Numbered from the stretch's first letter, positions 27,375 through 36,063 are shown. The stretch is DNA of 56,378 nucleotides from Sulfurimonas sp. (GCA_003978465.1 QNZS01000049.1:1-56378), one strand, 5' to 3'. Numbers and translations are program-made. Notes: generated by a model from the letters alone, not told the origin.

Positions 27375-27953
27375 ATGGCATACGAAAAGATAGCACTCAT
27401 TGGTATAGGAAACATTATGTTTCACGATGAGGGCTTAGGCGCCTATTTAGTTAAGTATATTGAAGAAAATTATGAAGCCCACCCTAAACTCACTATTGTT
27501 GAGGGTGGTACTTTAGGATTTACTTTAATGACATACTATCAAGAATATGACAAAGTTATAGTTGTTGGAACAGGATCTAAATCAGGTCCTGTCGGCACTA
27601 TAAACTCAGAAAATGCCGATCAAGTAATGGCAAATGAATCTGCAACACGCAGAACTGCAAATGAAGTAGAAATCACAATGATGATAGAAATATGCTCTTT
27701 TCACGAAGATATGGGCGAAGTTCAACTTATCACTATGGTTCCACATGATATTATAGATGTTAAAAATGGAATGACACCTGAAGCTTTAGCTGGTATGCCT
27801 AAGCTCGTAGATGAAACATTAAATGAATTAAAAAACTCTGATATCATTCTTACACGAAAAGAATCACCTGAAGTTAGCTTTATTAGTATTATTGAAGCAT
27901 ACGCAAACCCCAAAATTGAAAACTTTACAGATATGTCAAAGTGTATTTCTTAA
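27375..27953 (+). CDS. hydD: Hydrogenase maturation protease-like protein, one metal ligand missing
   Basis: HyaD/HycI-fold protein, 192 residues, expected to clip the HydB C-terminus. GIGNIMFHDEGLG (10-22) has the first nickel-sensing ligand Glu19; the third, His110, is in CSFHEDMGE. The second ligand, an Asp after the third strand (VVDAV type), is replaced: the segment reads VIVVGTGSKSG with Gly65 there. C-terminal 40 residues are longer than usual. It may need a different ligand or work as a chaperone. A partial duplicate of its 3' end follows (27990-28040). Confidence 0.85.
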   Translation: MAYEKIALIGIGNIMFHDEGLGAYLVKYIEENYEAHPKLTIVEGGTLGFTLMTYYQEYDKVIVVGTGSKSGPVGTINSENADQVMANESATRRTANEVEITMMIEICSFHEDMGEVQLITMVPHDIIDVKNGMTPEALAGMPKLVDETLNELKNSDIILTRKESPEVSFISIIEAYANPKIENFTDMSKCIS

Positions 27954-28040
27954 AAATCTAAACTTAACTACTATAGTTTTGTACAGAGGTTGAAGACTTT
28001 ACAGATATGTCAAAGTGTATTTTTTAAAACTCTAAACTTA
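27916..28040 (+). repeat. 51-bp direct duplication at the 3' end of hydD
   Basis: Copy 1 (27916-27966) includes the last 13 codons of hydD and its stop; copy 2 (27990-28040) repeats it with a few substitutions, 74 bases downstream. The second copy keeps the stop. It has no start codon and is probably a recent tandem duplication in the hydD-hydE gap. Confidence 0.9.
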
Positions 28041-28059
28041 TATCCTTTTTGTTTAGTGC

Positions 28060-28084
28060 ACAGCTAGATTAAGAGTCTAGCTGT
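28060..28084 (+). terminator. Hairpin between hydD and hydE
   Basis: Perfect 9-bp stem ACAGCTAGA / TCTAGCTGT with a 7-base loop, 34 bases before the hydE ATG. It is followed by only three T, so it may act as a leaky terminator or RNA-stability element that sets structural genes (hydABCD) above maturation genes. Confidence 0.5.
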
Positions 28085-28117
28085 TTAGTAAACAATAATT
28101 TAAAATTAGGAACATAA

Positions 28118-30136
28118 ATGTATTTTATTTTTGAGATGGCATTTAGCTCAAACAAAAACTATATAGCAAATTTAATACGCGCATATGCCGAAGAAGTAGG
28201 CATGGAAGCAGATATACTGCAAACTAAAGATAAAATAGTAATGATTTTTAATCAAGATGATGAAAAATTGGAAAGTTTTTTATTAGATATGCAAGATGTG
28301 ATTCCAGCTTCTCTATTCTTAGGTGCTGGATATCATTATTTCGCTGAAGAAAAACCGTCTTTAGTTGAATTGGTACAAGCAAATCTTCCTGTAAATATTG
28401 CACCCTGTCCGAGTTGTCAAAAAGAGATGTTTGATGTAAGTACTCGTCGTTTTTATTATCCTTTTACATCATGTAATAATTGTGGATCACAGCATTCATT
28501 TCTGACAAAGTATCCATATGTTCGTGAAAATACTACAATGAAATTTTTAGTACCTTGTAACGAATGTGAAGAAGAAAGAGCAAAGAACTCATTACGTAAG
28601 AATTACCCTCTTATATCATGTATAGAGTGTGGTATTGGTTTACGTATGCTGAGTAAAGAATCAGAATATATGGCACTTGATAAAGGTGATTACCGTAATC
28701 TTTTTAAAGCAAGTGCGGGTGCTATAAGCGCAGGTAAAACTGTTCTTATGAAAACGATGAATGGTTATAGAAAGTTTTTTTATCCTAACCGAGACTTAGA
28801 TGCTATAAAAAAGATAAAGTTTACAGATAAAAAGCTAGATATTGGTTTAGCAAAATCACCATATAGTTTTAATCAAATAAGTGAAGAAAAAGTTGGACTT
28901 TCAACATTACTTATGGTAAATGCAGCTAGTTTTAATGAGCACTTAATGCTAGTTGAACAGGAATTTAATGCATTGTTAAGTATTGAGAGACCACTCTTGA
29001 GGGTTGCTACAAAAAGTGATGCTATGAAAAGACTGTATGGCTCTTCTGCATTAGTTAAATATCCAGATGATGGAATGACAATGCTTCTAGCAGCAGAAGC
29101 TGTAAAACATGGCTTAGAATATATAGCATATATTGAATGTGAGAGCACAGAAGAAGCAGATTTTCTCGTTGATTTTGATATGCCAATTAGTAAACAAAAA
29201 GACACAAAACTATTTATTAACCAAGATAGGAAACTTTTTGTTTCAGGAGAACGTATTATATATCCTACAATTGTAGAAAATATGATAAATAGAGTAACTG
29301 TTGCTCATGATTTAGCTTGTGTAGAGGTAGATGGAGTAAATATTATTGATTCATTAGAAGTATTTGATTCTGTATCTACTGAAGAGATATATGTACTAGA
29401 TACAGAAAAAGACTTTGAAAGTGGTCACAGTAATGAAGTACGATTTGAACAATACGAAGCTTCTATGTTGTCAGTTTTAGGAGAGTGTGATAAAGTTGGA
29501 CAAAAAGCTATTGGTGTACATTTTGATGGTACATTAAATTTTTTATATTACAACGGTAAAAAAGTTATAAATGCGGTTCCTGCTATATCATTTGAGTCTG
29601 ATAATTTATGGGAAAAGATAAGTACATTAAGAGATGGTTCAGATAGACTTGTAAATAATTATAAAAAAGCCTATCCTGAAGTATGGGAACGTTTAGATAA
29701 CCTTAAGGGTGATATGGATATTTTTGAGGTTACAGCCATCACTCTTGGACTTGAAGATGAAAGCTTTGAAGGTATCTCGGCTGAAGCAGTGAGTTTTTTA
29801 GGTAAAGGTGGATTACAGATAGATACAAAGGTTAAAGATAATCGTTTTGATAATTATGCTTTTTTAACTAGTATCATGTCATATCAACTAGGTGATGTTG
29901 AAAATAATTTTATGTGTTATAGTATTTATGAGTCTTTTGGTGATTATATTGGTGAGCTTGTTCCTCAACTTTGTGATAAAGTTGGAACAAATATTGTTGT
30001 ACTCATGGGAGAAACTTTTGCGAACCAATCACTTTATGGAAGAATAGAAAAGACACTAGGACATAAAAATCCTCTTATGAGTAAGAATTTTCCTATAGGT
30101 AAGGAGAATGCGGTACATGGAGCTTTGTACTTATAA
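28118..30136 (+). CDS. hydE: HypF-like hydrogenase formation protein HydE
   Basis: 672 residues built like HypF but worn. Two C4 zinc fingers occur in HypF order: CPSCQKEMFD...FTSCNNCG (about 97-128) and CNECEEERAK...LISCIECG (about 149-175). A long YrdC-like middle and a Kae1-like end (IGVHFDGTLNFLYYNGK near 470; GKGGLQIDTKVKDNRFDN) follow. The HypF hallmarks (acylphosphatase motif, HHHAH metal site, KG-x-GG-x-HL) are missing. In Wolinella and Helicobacter a gene called hydE occupies the same place after hydD. Not a functional HypF; the real hypF follows. Confidence 0.85.
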   Translation: MYFIFEMAFSSNKNYIANLIRAYAEEVGMEADILQTKDKIVMIFNQDDEKLESFLLDMQDVIPASLFLGAGYHYFAEEKPSLVELVQANLPVNIAPCPSCQKEMFDVSTRRFYYPFTSCNNCGSQHSFLTKYPYVRENTTMKFLVPCNECEEERAKNSLRKNYPLISCIECGIGLRMLSKESEYMALDKGDYRNLFKASAGAISAGKTVLMKTMNGYRKFFYPNRDLDAIKKIKFTDKKLDIGLAKSPYSFNQISEEKVGLSTLLMVNAASFNEHLMLVEQEFNALLSIERPLLRVATKSDAMKRLYGSSALVKYPDDGMTMLLAAEAVKHGLEYIAYIECESTEEADFLVDFDMPISKQKDTKLFINQDRKLFVSGERIIYPTIVENMINRVTVAHDLACVEVDGVNIIDSLEVFDSVSTEEIYVLDTEKDFESGHSNEVRFEQYEASMLSVLGECDKVGQKAIGVHFDGTLNFLYYNGKKVINAVPAISFESDNLWEKISTLRDGSDRLVNNYKKAYPEVWERLDNLKGDMDIFEVTAITLGLEDESFEGISAEAVSFLGKGGLQIDTKVKDNRFDNYAFLTSIMSYQLGDVENNFMCYSIYESFGDYIGELVPQLCDKVGTNIVVLMGETFANQSLYGRIEKTLGHKNPLMSKNFPIGKENAVHGALYL

Positions 30137-32351
30137 GATAAATATTAGAGGCACAGTACAAGGTGTCGGATTTCGTCCATTTGTTTATGCCCTGTCTCAA
30201 AGATATTTAGTAACTGGCACAGTCAGTAATAACAGTAATGGTGTTGAAATAATTCTCAACACCGATACAATCACACTTAAACAGTTTCTTATCGCTGTTG
30301 AATATGAATACCCTCCTTTAGCAAGTATTGATACAATTGAACACTGTGAGATGACTTATATACCGTTCGAAAGTTTTGAAATAATTCAAACTGAGGATAG
30401 TGGGGATATAACTGTTAATATACCTCCTGATTTAAGTATTTGTAAAGAGTGCGAGAAGGAACTTCTAGACCATACAGACCGTCGCTATGGATATCCATTT
30501 ATAACATGTACTCATTGTGGTGTACGTTACTCAATTATCTATGATTTACCCTATGATAGGGAACATACTTCGATGAAGTTTTTTCAGATGTGTAAATTAT
30601 GTGAGGAAGAATATAATAATCCATTAGATAGACGTTACCATGCTCAACCTATTGGCTGTCATGATTGTGGGCCAAAATTAAATTTACTAGATAATAGAGG
30701 TATGCAAGTAGAAGTTATTACAAATGAGATAGAGAAAACAGTTAACCTTTTAAATGAAGGAAAAATAATAGCCCTTAAAGGTCTTGGAGGTTATCATTTA
30801 GTATGTGATGCTACAAATAAAAGTGCTATACAAGAACTACGTAAACGCAAAAAAAGGCCTACAAAACCTTTGGCAGTAATGGTTCGAGATATTAATATGG
30901 CTAAAATGCTTGCCCTTATTTCTCCAAAAGAAGAAGAACTTTTAGTCTCACAAGAACGTCCAATTGTAGTTGTTCAAATGAAAGATAAATATTCTAGTGA
31001 TATCGCACCTGGTATCTCAAAAATAGGACTATTTTTACCTTATACTCCTTTACATTTTCTCTTGTTAGATAAGTTAAGTTTTCCACTTGTAGCCACCTCT
31101 GCTAATATTACAGATGAGCCTATTTGTACCAATTTAGAAAGTTTAGAAAAGTTACAAAATGTGTATGATTATGTACTAGATCATAATCGAGATATAGTCA
31201 ATGGATGTGATGATTCAGTTCTTATGGTAGTCAAAGAACAGCAAGTAATGATAAGACGTGCTAGGGGCTATGCACCTATTCGTATTGAACTACCTTTTAC
31301 TCTTAAGGAGAAAGTTTTAGCCCTTGGTGCTAACCAAAAAAGTACTATTGCCATTGGCTTTAAGAACCAAGTTATACTTTCTCCTCATATTGGAGATTTA
31401 GATAGTATCTCATCTGTAGAGTATTATGAAAAAAATATTGAGAGTTTAGAGAGAATTTATAAGTTTTTCCCAAAAGTTATAGCCTATGATAAGCATCCAA
31501 AATATGAGTCTACAAAGATTGCAAAGCAAATAATGGAGAAGAATCAAGATATAGTATCTAAAGAAGTACAACACCATCATGCACATATCTTAGCCGTTAT
31601 GGCGGAAAAGCAGATTACAAGTAAAGTCTTTGGTGTAGCCTTTGATGGTACGGGGTATGGAGATGATGGAATGCTTTGGGGTGGTGAATTTATTATCTGT
31701 GATTGTGAGGATTATGAGAGAGTAGCATCAGTGGAATACTTTAAGCTCCTAGGAGGGGCTAAAGCTATTAAGGAGCCAAAAAGAGTTGCTCTTTCATTTC
31801 TCTTTAGTCTATATAAAGAAGAGGTATTTACTTTAAATAATCCAACTACACAAGAGTTTTCATCTCAAGAACTGGATAGCTATTATACGGCATGGAAAAA
31901 AGGCTTAAATGCACCTCTAAGCTCCTCTATGGGTAGAGTCTTTGACGGAGTCGCTTCTTTGCTAGGTATTTGTCAAGTGATGAGTTTTGAAGGTGAAAGT
32001 GGTATGCTACTTGAAGAATTATTTGATGGTTCCGTTACAGGAAGTTATGCATTTAATTATGAAAATGGAAAAATTGATATACTACCTATGCTTAGTGCAT
32101 TACTTAGGGAAAAAAATATTTCAATATCTGTGAGTAAATTTTTTCATACTTTAGTAGAAATAGTAGCTGCAGTTTATAAACCATATGATTTACCTTTAGT
32201 ATTATCTGGTGGAGTATTTCAAAATAAAGTACTATTGGGCTTAATATTAGAGCGATTTCCAAAGGCTATAATTTCTAATACAATTCCTCCTAATGATGGT
32301 GGAATTGCCTTAGGTCAAGTCATGGCAACAATGAATACGAGTAGGAATTAA
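30117..32351 (+). CDS. hypF: Carbamoyltransferase HypF
   Basis: Makes the CN ligands by moving carbamoyl from carbamoyl phosphate to the HypE C-terminal Cys. All domains present: acylphosphatase RGTVQGVGFRPF (about 11-22), zinc fingers CKECEKE...CTHCG and CKLCEEE...CHDCG, YrdC-like domain KGLGGYHLVCDA, and Kae1-like end VQHHHAHILA with AFDGTGYGDDG and LSGGVFQN. The ATG at 30117 has AAGGAG ten bases away; the in-frame ATG at 30108 is too close to it. The start overlaps hydE. Length (744 residues) is normal. Confidence 0.97.
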   Translation: MELCTYKINIRGTVQGVGFRPFVYALSQRYLVTGTVSNNSNGVEIILNTDTITLKQFLIAVEYEYPPLASIDTIEHCEMTYIPFESFEIIQTEDSGDITVNIPPDLSICKECEKELLDHTDRRYGYPFITCTHCGVRYSIIYDLPYDREHTSMKFFQMCKLCEEEYNNPLDRRYHAQPIGCHDCGPKLNLLDNRGMQVEVITNEIEKTVNLLNEGKIIALKGLGGYHLVCDATNKSAIQELRKRKKRPTKPLAVMVRDINMAKMLALISPKEEELLVSQERPIVVVQMKDKYSSDIAPGISKIGLFLPYTPLHFLLLDKLSFPLVATSANITDEPICTNLESLEKLQNVYDYVLDHNRDIVNGCDDSVLMVVKEQQVMIRRARGYAPIRIELPFTLKEKVLALGANQKSTIAIGFKNQVILSPHIGDLDSISSVEYYEKNIESLERIYKFFPKVIAYDKHPKYESTKIAKQIMEKNQDIVSKEVQHHHAHILAVMAEKQITSKVFGVAFDGTGYGDDGMLWGGEFIICDCEDYERVASVEYFKLLGGAKAIKEPKRVALSFLFSLYKEEVFTLNNPTTQEFSSQELDSYYTAWKKGLNAPLSSSMGRVFDGVASLLGICQVMSFEGESGMLLEELFDGSVTGSYAFNYENGKIDILPMLSALLREKNISISVSKFFHTLVEIVAAVYKPYDLPLVLSGGVFQNKVLLGLILERFPKAIISNTIPPNDGGIALGQVMATMNTSRN

Positions 32352-32353
32352 TA

Positions 32354-32878
32354 ATGCTACTGTTTAAAAACTTTATACTAATAAATGTTTACCTATTTTT
32401 GAGTTTTACTTTAAATCTTATTCAGTGGATTCCATTATTAATACTTGAGAATATTATTAATATTGTTATAATTATATTATATATAGTGCCCATGTTTTTT
32501 GTGTATACAATGATTCGAACTATTTACGAAAATCAAGTGAAAAAATCGCTTTATAAAGTGGCTATGTATGCAGCATTACTTCTGAGTTATATAGGTATGT
32601 TCGCAATGATAATGATAGGTATGGGATATGATAAGAGTACTTATATCCAAGATTATAAATTTGAGGATAAAATTTTTTATGTATATCAAAATAATGATTT
32701 AACATACGAAGTAAGTATAAAAGATGATAAAATACCTATACGTTCATTGCCAATAGCCTCTTTTAGTAAGAGTCCAATTAGCTTAAAACAAAAAGAAAAT
32801 TTCATATATGCTATATCAGAAGGACAGCATACAAAAATATATAAATTAACAAATAAAAAGGAAAAGAATGAGTACTAA
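32354..32878 (+). CDS. Hypothetical membrane protein, 174 aa
   Basis: Not recognised. Three hydrophobic helices in the first 95 residues (about 5-25, 28-52, 69-92), then a hydrophilic C-terminal part of about 75 residues likely to fold outside the membrane (KFEDKIFYVYQNNDLTYEVS...). It starts two bases after hypF and overlaps the next gene by 11 bases, so it is co-expressed with the hydrogenase maturation genes, perhaps by chance of placement. Confidence 0.6.
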   Translation: MLLFKNFILINVYLFLSFTLNLIQWIPLLILENIINIVIIILYIVPMFFVYTMIRTIYENQVKKSLYKVAMYAALLLSYIGMFAMIMIGMGYDKSTYIQDYKFEDKIFYVYQNNDLTYEVSIKDDKIPIRSLPIASFSKSPISLKQKENFIYAISEGQHTKIYKLTNKKEKNEY

Positions 32879-33551
32879 AAAGAAGAAGATAGCTATTTTA
32901 GGATGTGGCTGGGTTGGTAAGGCTTTAAAAGAAAAACTTGAGTTACAGGGACATGAAGTAAACTGTCTTTGTCGTGATGTTAATATGGATACACTAATTG
33001 GCTTTTATAATTGTGATGCATTAGTTATCGCTGTCCCTCCATCTGATGAGTACTTAGCTGTGATTGAAGATGTATACTTTTCTGTCTCTTTAAATGAAGC
33101 TATTGATACACAAATGATATTTTTGAGTTCTACATCATTTTATGATGACGATAAGCTTATAGTTGAAGCAGAAGAACTTGCTAAGATAAAAGATCCAGAT
33201 ACAGTTATTTTACGACTTGCTGGTTTAATGGGCTACGATAGAATTGCGGGAAAATATACATCTGGAAAAACAATAAAAGACGGACCTACAAACTATGTGC
33301 ATCGTGATGATGTAGTTGGTATTATAGAAAGTGTAATCGATAGCAGAATTAAAGATAAAATCTTTAATGTTATAGCACCTATTCAGTCCACAAAAAAAGA
33401 GATATTTAGACAAAATAGTACAAAGTTTTCTTTTGATGAGACACATTTTAAGGGAGAAACTAAAGTTGTAAAAGCCCATTCATCAGCAATAATTTGTGAT
33501 GTATTAGGTTATGAATTTAGCAAAAAAGATGTAAAAAACTTTTGGAACTAA
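32868..33551 (+). CDS. NAD(P)-binding epimerase-like (YeeZ-type) protein
   Basis: 227 residues. Rossmann start IAILGCGWVGKAL (about 8-20), acidic end of strand 2 replaced by CRDVN, IAVPPSDEY, and LSSTSFYDDD with DTVILRLAGLMGYDR, resembling extended short-chain dehydrogenase/epimerases of the YeeZ group. No full YxxxK motif is seen, so activity is unclear. Co-transcribed with hypF; no known role in hydrogenase maturation. Its stop lies inside the terminator hairpin of the convergent gene. Confidence 0.75.
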   Translation: MSTKKKKIAILGCGWVGKALKEKLELQGHEVNCLCRDVNMDTLIGFYNCDALVIAVPPSDEYLAVIEDVYFSVSLNEAIDTQMIFLSSTSFYDDDKLIVEAEELAKIKDPDTVILRLAGLMGYDRIAGKYTSGKTIKDGPTNYVHRDDVVGIIESVIDSRIKDKIFNVIAPIQSTKKEIFRQNSTKFSFDETHFKGETKVVKAHSSAIICDVLGYEFSKKDVKNFWN

Positions 33552-33564
33552 GTGTCCAAAAGTT
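33533..33564 (-). terminator. Rho-independent terminator of the CDGSH gene
   Basis: Perfect 10-bp stem AACTTTTGGA / TCCAAAAGTT (33537-33546 and 33555-33564) with an 8-base loop. On the minus strand the stem runs directly into six T (33538-33533), six bases past the CDGSH stop. The stem covers the stop codon of the opposing epimerase-like gene and may also affect that message. Confidence 0.8.
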
Positions 33565-33569
33565 AGAGG

Positions 33570-33818
33570 TTAATCTGATAGAAAACTTAGGTCTAATTGC
33601 TCGCGTTTTGCATGTGCACCATCACACTGCCATGTACAAGTAGTCTTTTTACATAAACATAATAAAAATTCTGAATTTCGTGTAGCAATAAACTCTGTTG
33701 GTATGAACTTAGTACCTTTATGGCTTCCGTCACAGAGAACACCATCTGCACTTTTCCCACAATTACAAAATTGGTATGTCTCACCTTTATTTAGGTATGT
33801 TTTTACTGGATGTGGCAT
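33570..33818 (-). CDS. Double CDGSH iron-sulfur protein
   Basis: 82 residues with two mitoNEET-type 2Fe-2S sites in tandem: CNCGKSADGVLCDGSH (18-33) and CLCKKTTCTWQCDGAH (54-69). Each supplies three Cys and one His. The usual Pro two residues before CDGSH is Val in the first and Trp in the second. Soluble; likely an electron-transfer or cluster-storage protein. Faces against the hydrogenase genes and ends in its own terminator, so it is probably unrelated to them in expression. Confidence 0.9.
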   Translation of the reverse strand: MPHPVKTYLNKGETYQFCNCGKSADGVLCDGSHKGTKFIPTEFIATRNSEFLLCLCKKTTCTWQCDGAHAKREQLDLSFLSD

Positions 33819-33842
33819 ATTTCTTCCTTTTAAAACAGTGTA

Positions 33843-34475
33843 TCATTTTATCTTTTGTTTTTGCTGAAGATTAAAACGCCATTCTGCTTCTTTAAGATAA
33901 AAAATAAACTTTTCATTACTTACACCTTTATACCGACAAATAAATTTTTCAAAATAATCCCAAAATTTGGTAATTACATTTTGAGACTTTGAAAAGTGAG
34001 AGATGGTGTTAAATTTGAGGTACTTCATTCTAAGTTTCTGTCTATTGTTATCTTGCTTACAGAGGAGTGATTGTTTTGCCTTTGGCATCATAATGTTGTA
34101 GATAGTGTCATCATATGATAGTGTAAGAAAATGTTGTATCTTATCAATATTATCTTTGATATTGAGACTTTGTGGTAAATAGAGATACTCATCATAGTCA
34201 GTTGTCTTGTTACCGTTGTTTTGATACATGCTATCAGAATTAAGTGCAATAGTTGTTCTAAATTTCTCAAAATATTTTTGAACTGTTAAAAAATGCATTT
34301 TAGTTTGTATAGAAGTTTGCCTAGCCGTATCTCCATCTTGAAAATGAATAAAGAGCTTCTCCTCCCTTTGAATTTTACTGACACTAAATTTTCTTTTACA
34401 TTTACTACATTTATGCTGCTTATCTGCTAATACATATGTATGAGGATGTTTACAATAGATACAATTCATGCCCAA
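33843..34475 (-). pseudogene. IS1595-like transposase without the second catalytic Asp region
   Basis: 210 residues, open frame intact. N-terminal zinc ribbon CIYC...CSKC (Cys5, 8, 23, 26), a helix-turn-helix-like segment (TSIQTKMHFLTVQKYFEKF), and a C-terminal block FSKSQNVITKFWDYFEKF...GVSNEKFIFYLKEAEWRFN that matches the end of IS1016/IS1595 transposases. DE at 95-96 may be the first catalytic residue, but the strand with the second Asp (YTDxxxSY in IS1016) seems deleted between KAKQSLL and HFSKSQ. So it is likely inactive: either dying or kept as a DNA-binding protein. No terminal repeats seen. Confidence 0.65.
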
Positions 34476-34530
34476 TTATACTATTTAGTTCTTAAAATAG
34501 AGTAGAAAATTATTTTTTAATAATTACTTA

Positions 34531-34569
34531 AATATAAAACACTATTATTGTGAACAGTTGTTTTATATT
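34531..34569 (+). promoter_or_regulatory. 11-bp inverted repeat in front of the nickel permease operon
   Basis: AATATAAAACA (34531-34541) and TGTTTTATATT (34559-34569) are exact reverse complements, 17 bases apart. The right arm abuts the AAGGAG-like ribosome site (34570 on). Position and symmetry fit a repressor operator; a nickel sensor of the NikR type would make sense before a nickel permease, but the sequence does not match a NikR site I know. Confidence 0.5.
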
Positions 34570-34582
34570 AAGGAGACAGTAG

Positions 34583-35227
34583 ATGGAATTATCTTTAGTT
34601 GTTATTTTTTGGTATGGAATTGTTCATGCATTTGGACCAGACCATCTTAGTGCTATTGCCGATTTTTCTGTAGGAAAAAATCAGCGAAAAACATTACTAA
34701 TTACACTTATATTTGCATTAGGGCATGGTATAAGCCTTTTTGTCTTTGCAAAACTATTGGAATCTATGGAGATTTCACAAGACTTATTAGCATATGGAGA
34801 TATTGTTTCTGCTGGAGTAATTATAAGTATGGGTCTATATATACTCTTTATGGTAGGAGCTAAGCGTATTCAGTTACGAAAGCATATTCATGAGGATAAA
34901 GAGCATATTCATATCTGGTATGGTAAGTCTCATGAACATATGGAAGATTCAGTATCTAAAACTTCCTCTCTAACATTAGGTCTTCTTATGGGAGCTGGGG
35001 GTGTTAGAGGTATGCTTATAACGCTTGGTGCAGTAAATGGTGGTAGCGTGGATTTTATGATGGTTGGGGCGTTTACCCTGGGTGTTATACTGATTTTTGG
35101 TGCATTTGGAATGGTTATGCTCTATATTAACCAGAACTTATTAGGAAGTCTTACAAATGTTAGACGAACTTTTACAACAGTAGGTGTGATTTCAATTGCT
35201 GTTGGAACAAATATTTTATTAGGGTAG
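34583..35227 (+). CDS. Nickel permease of the NiCoT/UreH-HupE kind
   Basis: 214 residues, about six membrane helices. HAFGPDHLSAIAD (15-27) is the H-x4-DH nickel motif of this superfamily, and FALGHGISLF supplies the second His motif. A His-rich loop (HIHEDKEHIHIWYGKSHEH, about 105-123) can gather metal. It stands first in the operon with hypB-hypC-hypD-hypE-hypX-hypA, so it most likely imports the nickel for HydB. AGGAGA precedes the ATG. Confidence 0.8.
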   Translation: MELSLVVIFWYGIVHAFGPDHLSAIADFSVGKNQRKTLLITLIFALGHGISLFVFAKLLESMEISQDLLAYGDIVSAGVIISMGLYILFMVGAKRIQLRKHIHEDKEHIHIWYGKSHEHMEDSVSKTSSLTLGLLMGAGGVRGMLITLGAVNGGSVDFMMVGAFTLGVILIFGAFGMVMLYINQNLLGSLTNVRRTFTTVGVISIAVGTNILLG

Positions 35228-35237
35228 GAGAGTAAAT

Positions 35238-36062
35238 ATGTGTGTAGATTGTGGATGTAGTATAAGAGGAATGAAAGGGCAGGCTGAAGAACATAGTCAT
35301 GATGGAGGAGAAACATTTCATTCTCATGAAAAAAGTGAAGAGGGAGATGTAGATTCTGGTGAACATCAAAAGGCTCATGAGCACCTACATCATAACCCTC
35401 AACTAAATGATGTTAAAACTATCGCTGTTATTCAAAAGATACTTGATAAAAATGATCAAGAAGCAAGTCTTATTAGAAAGCATTTAGAAGATAATGGTGT
35501 TTTAGGTATTAATCTTATGTCAAGTCCCGGTTCAGGAAAAACGACACTACTTGAACACCTAGTTGATGTAGCAAATTTTAAATTTGGAGTTATAGAAGGG
35601 GACTTAGAGACAGAACGTGATGCAGATCGCTTACGTGCTAAGGGAATTCATGCTCAGCAGATACAAACGGGTACAGCATGTCACTTAGATGCCTTTATGG
35701 TTCATAAAGGTATGCATCATATGCCACTAGAAGAAATGGATGTATGTTTTGTTGAAAATGTTGGAAATCTTGTTTGTCCTGCATCTTATGATGTTGGAAC
35801 ACACTTAAATATAGTTTTAGTTTCAGTCCCTGAAGGTGAAGATAAAATAGCTAAATATCCTGTGATGTTTCGTCAAGCAGATCTAGTTCTTATTACTAAA
35901 ACAGACTTGTTACCACATTTTAAATATGATATGGAAGCAGAGAAAGCTGAGGCTAGAAGAATCAAACCTAATGTTGATATTTTAGAAGTAAATGTAAACG
36001 ATATAGATTCAGTCAAAGCAGTTTCAGACTGGATATCATTTAAACGTAAGATGAGAGGGTAA
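35238..36062 (+). CDS. hypB: Hydrogenase nickel incorporation GTPase HypB
   Basis: Loads nickel into HydB with HypA. 274 residues. N-terminal high-affinity nickel motif C2-x2-C5-x-C7 (MCVDCGC), then a His-rich store (about 19-52), P-loop SSPGSGKTT (95-103), metal-site GTACHLDA, GNLVCPA, and base-recognition TKTD. The combination of CxxCxC motif and His-rich tract suggests it also stores nickel. hypC follows after one base. Confidence 0.97.
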   Translation: MCVDCGCSIRGMKGQAEEHSHDGGETFHSHEKSEEGDVDSGEHQKAHEHLHHNPQLNDVKTIAVIQKILDKNDQEASLIRKHLEDNGVLGINLMSSPGSGKTTLLEHLVDVANFKFGVIEGDLETERDADRLRAKGIHAQQIQTGTACHLDAFMVHKGMHHMPLEEMDVCFVENVGNLVCPASYDVGTHLNIVLVSVPEGEDKIAKYPVMFRQADLVLITKTDLLPHFKYDMEAEKAEARRIKPNVDILEVNVNDIDSVKAVSDWISFKRKMRG

Positions 36063-36063
36063 T

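Noticed and set aside
28118..30136. A second functional hypF
   Set aside because: Catalytic signatures of HypF are missing; only zinc fingers and general order remain.
33843..34475. A complete insertion sequence
   Set aside because: No terminal inverted repeats or target duplications are visible around the transposase-like gene.
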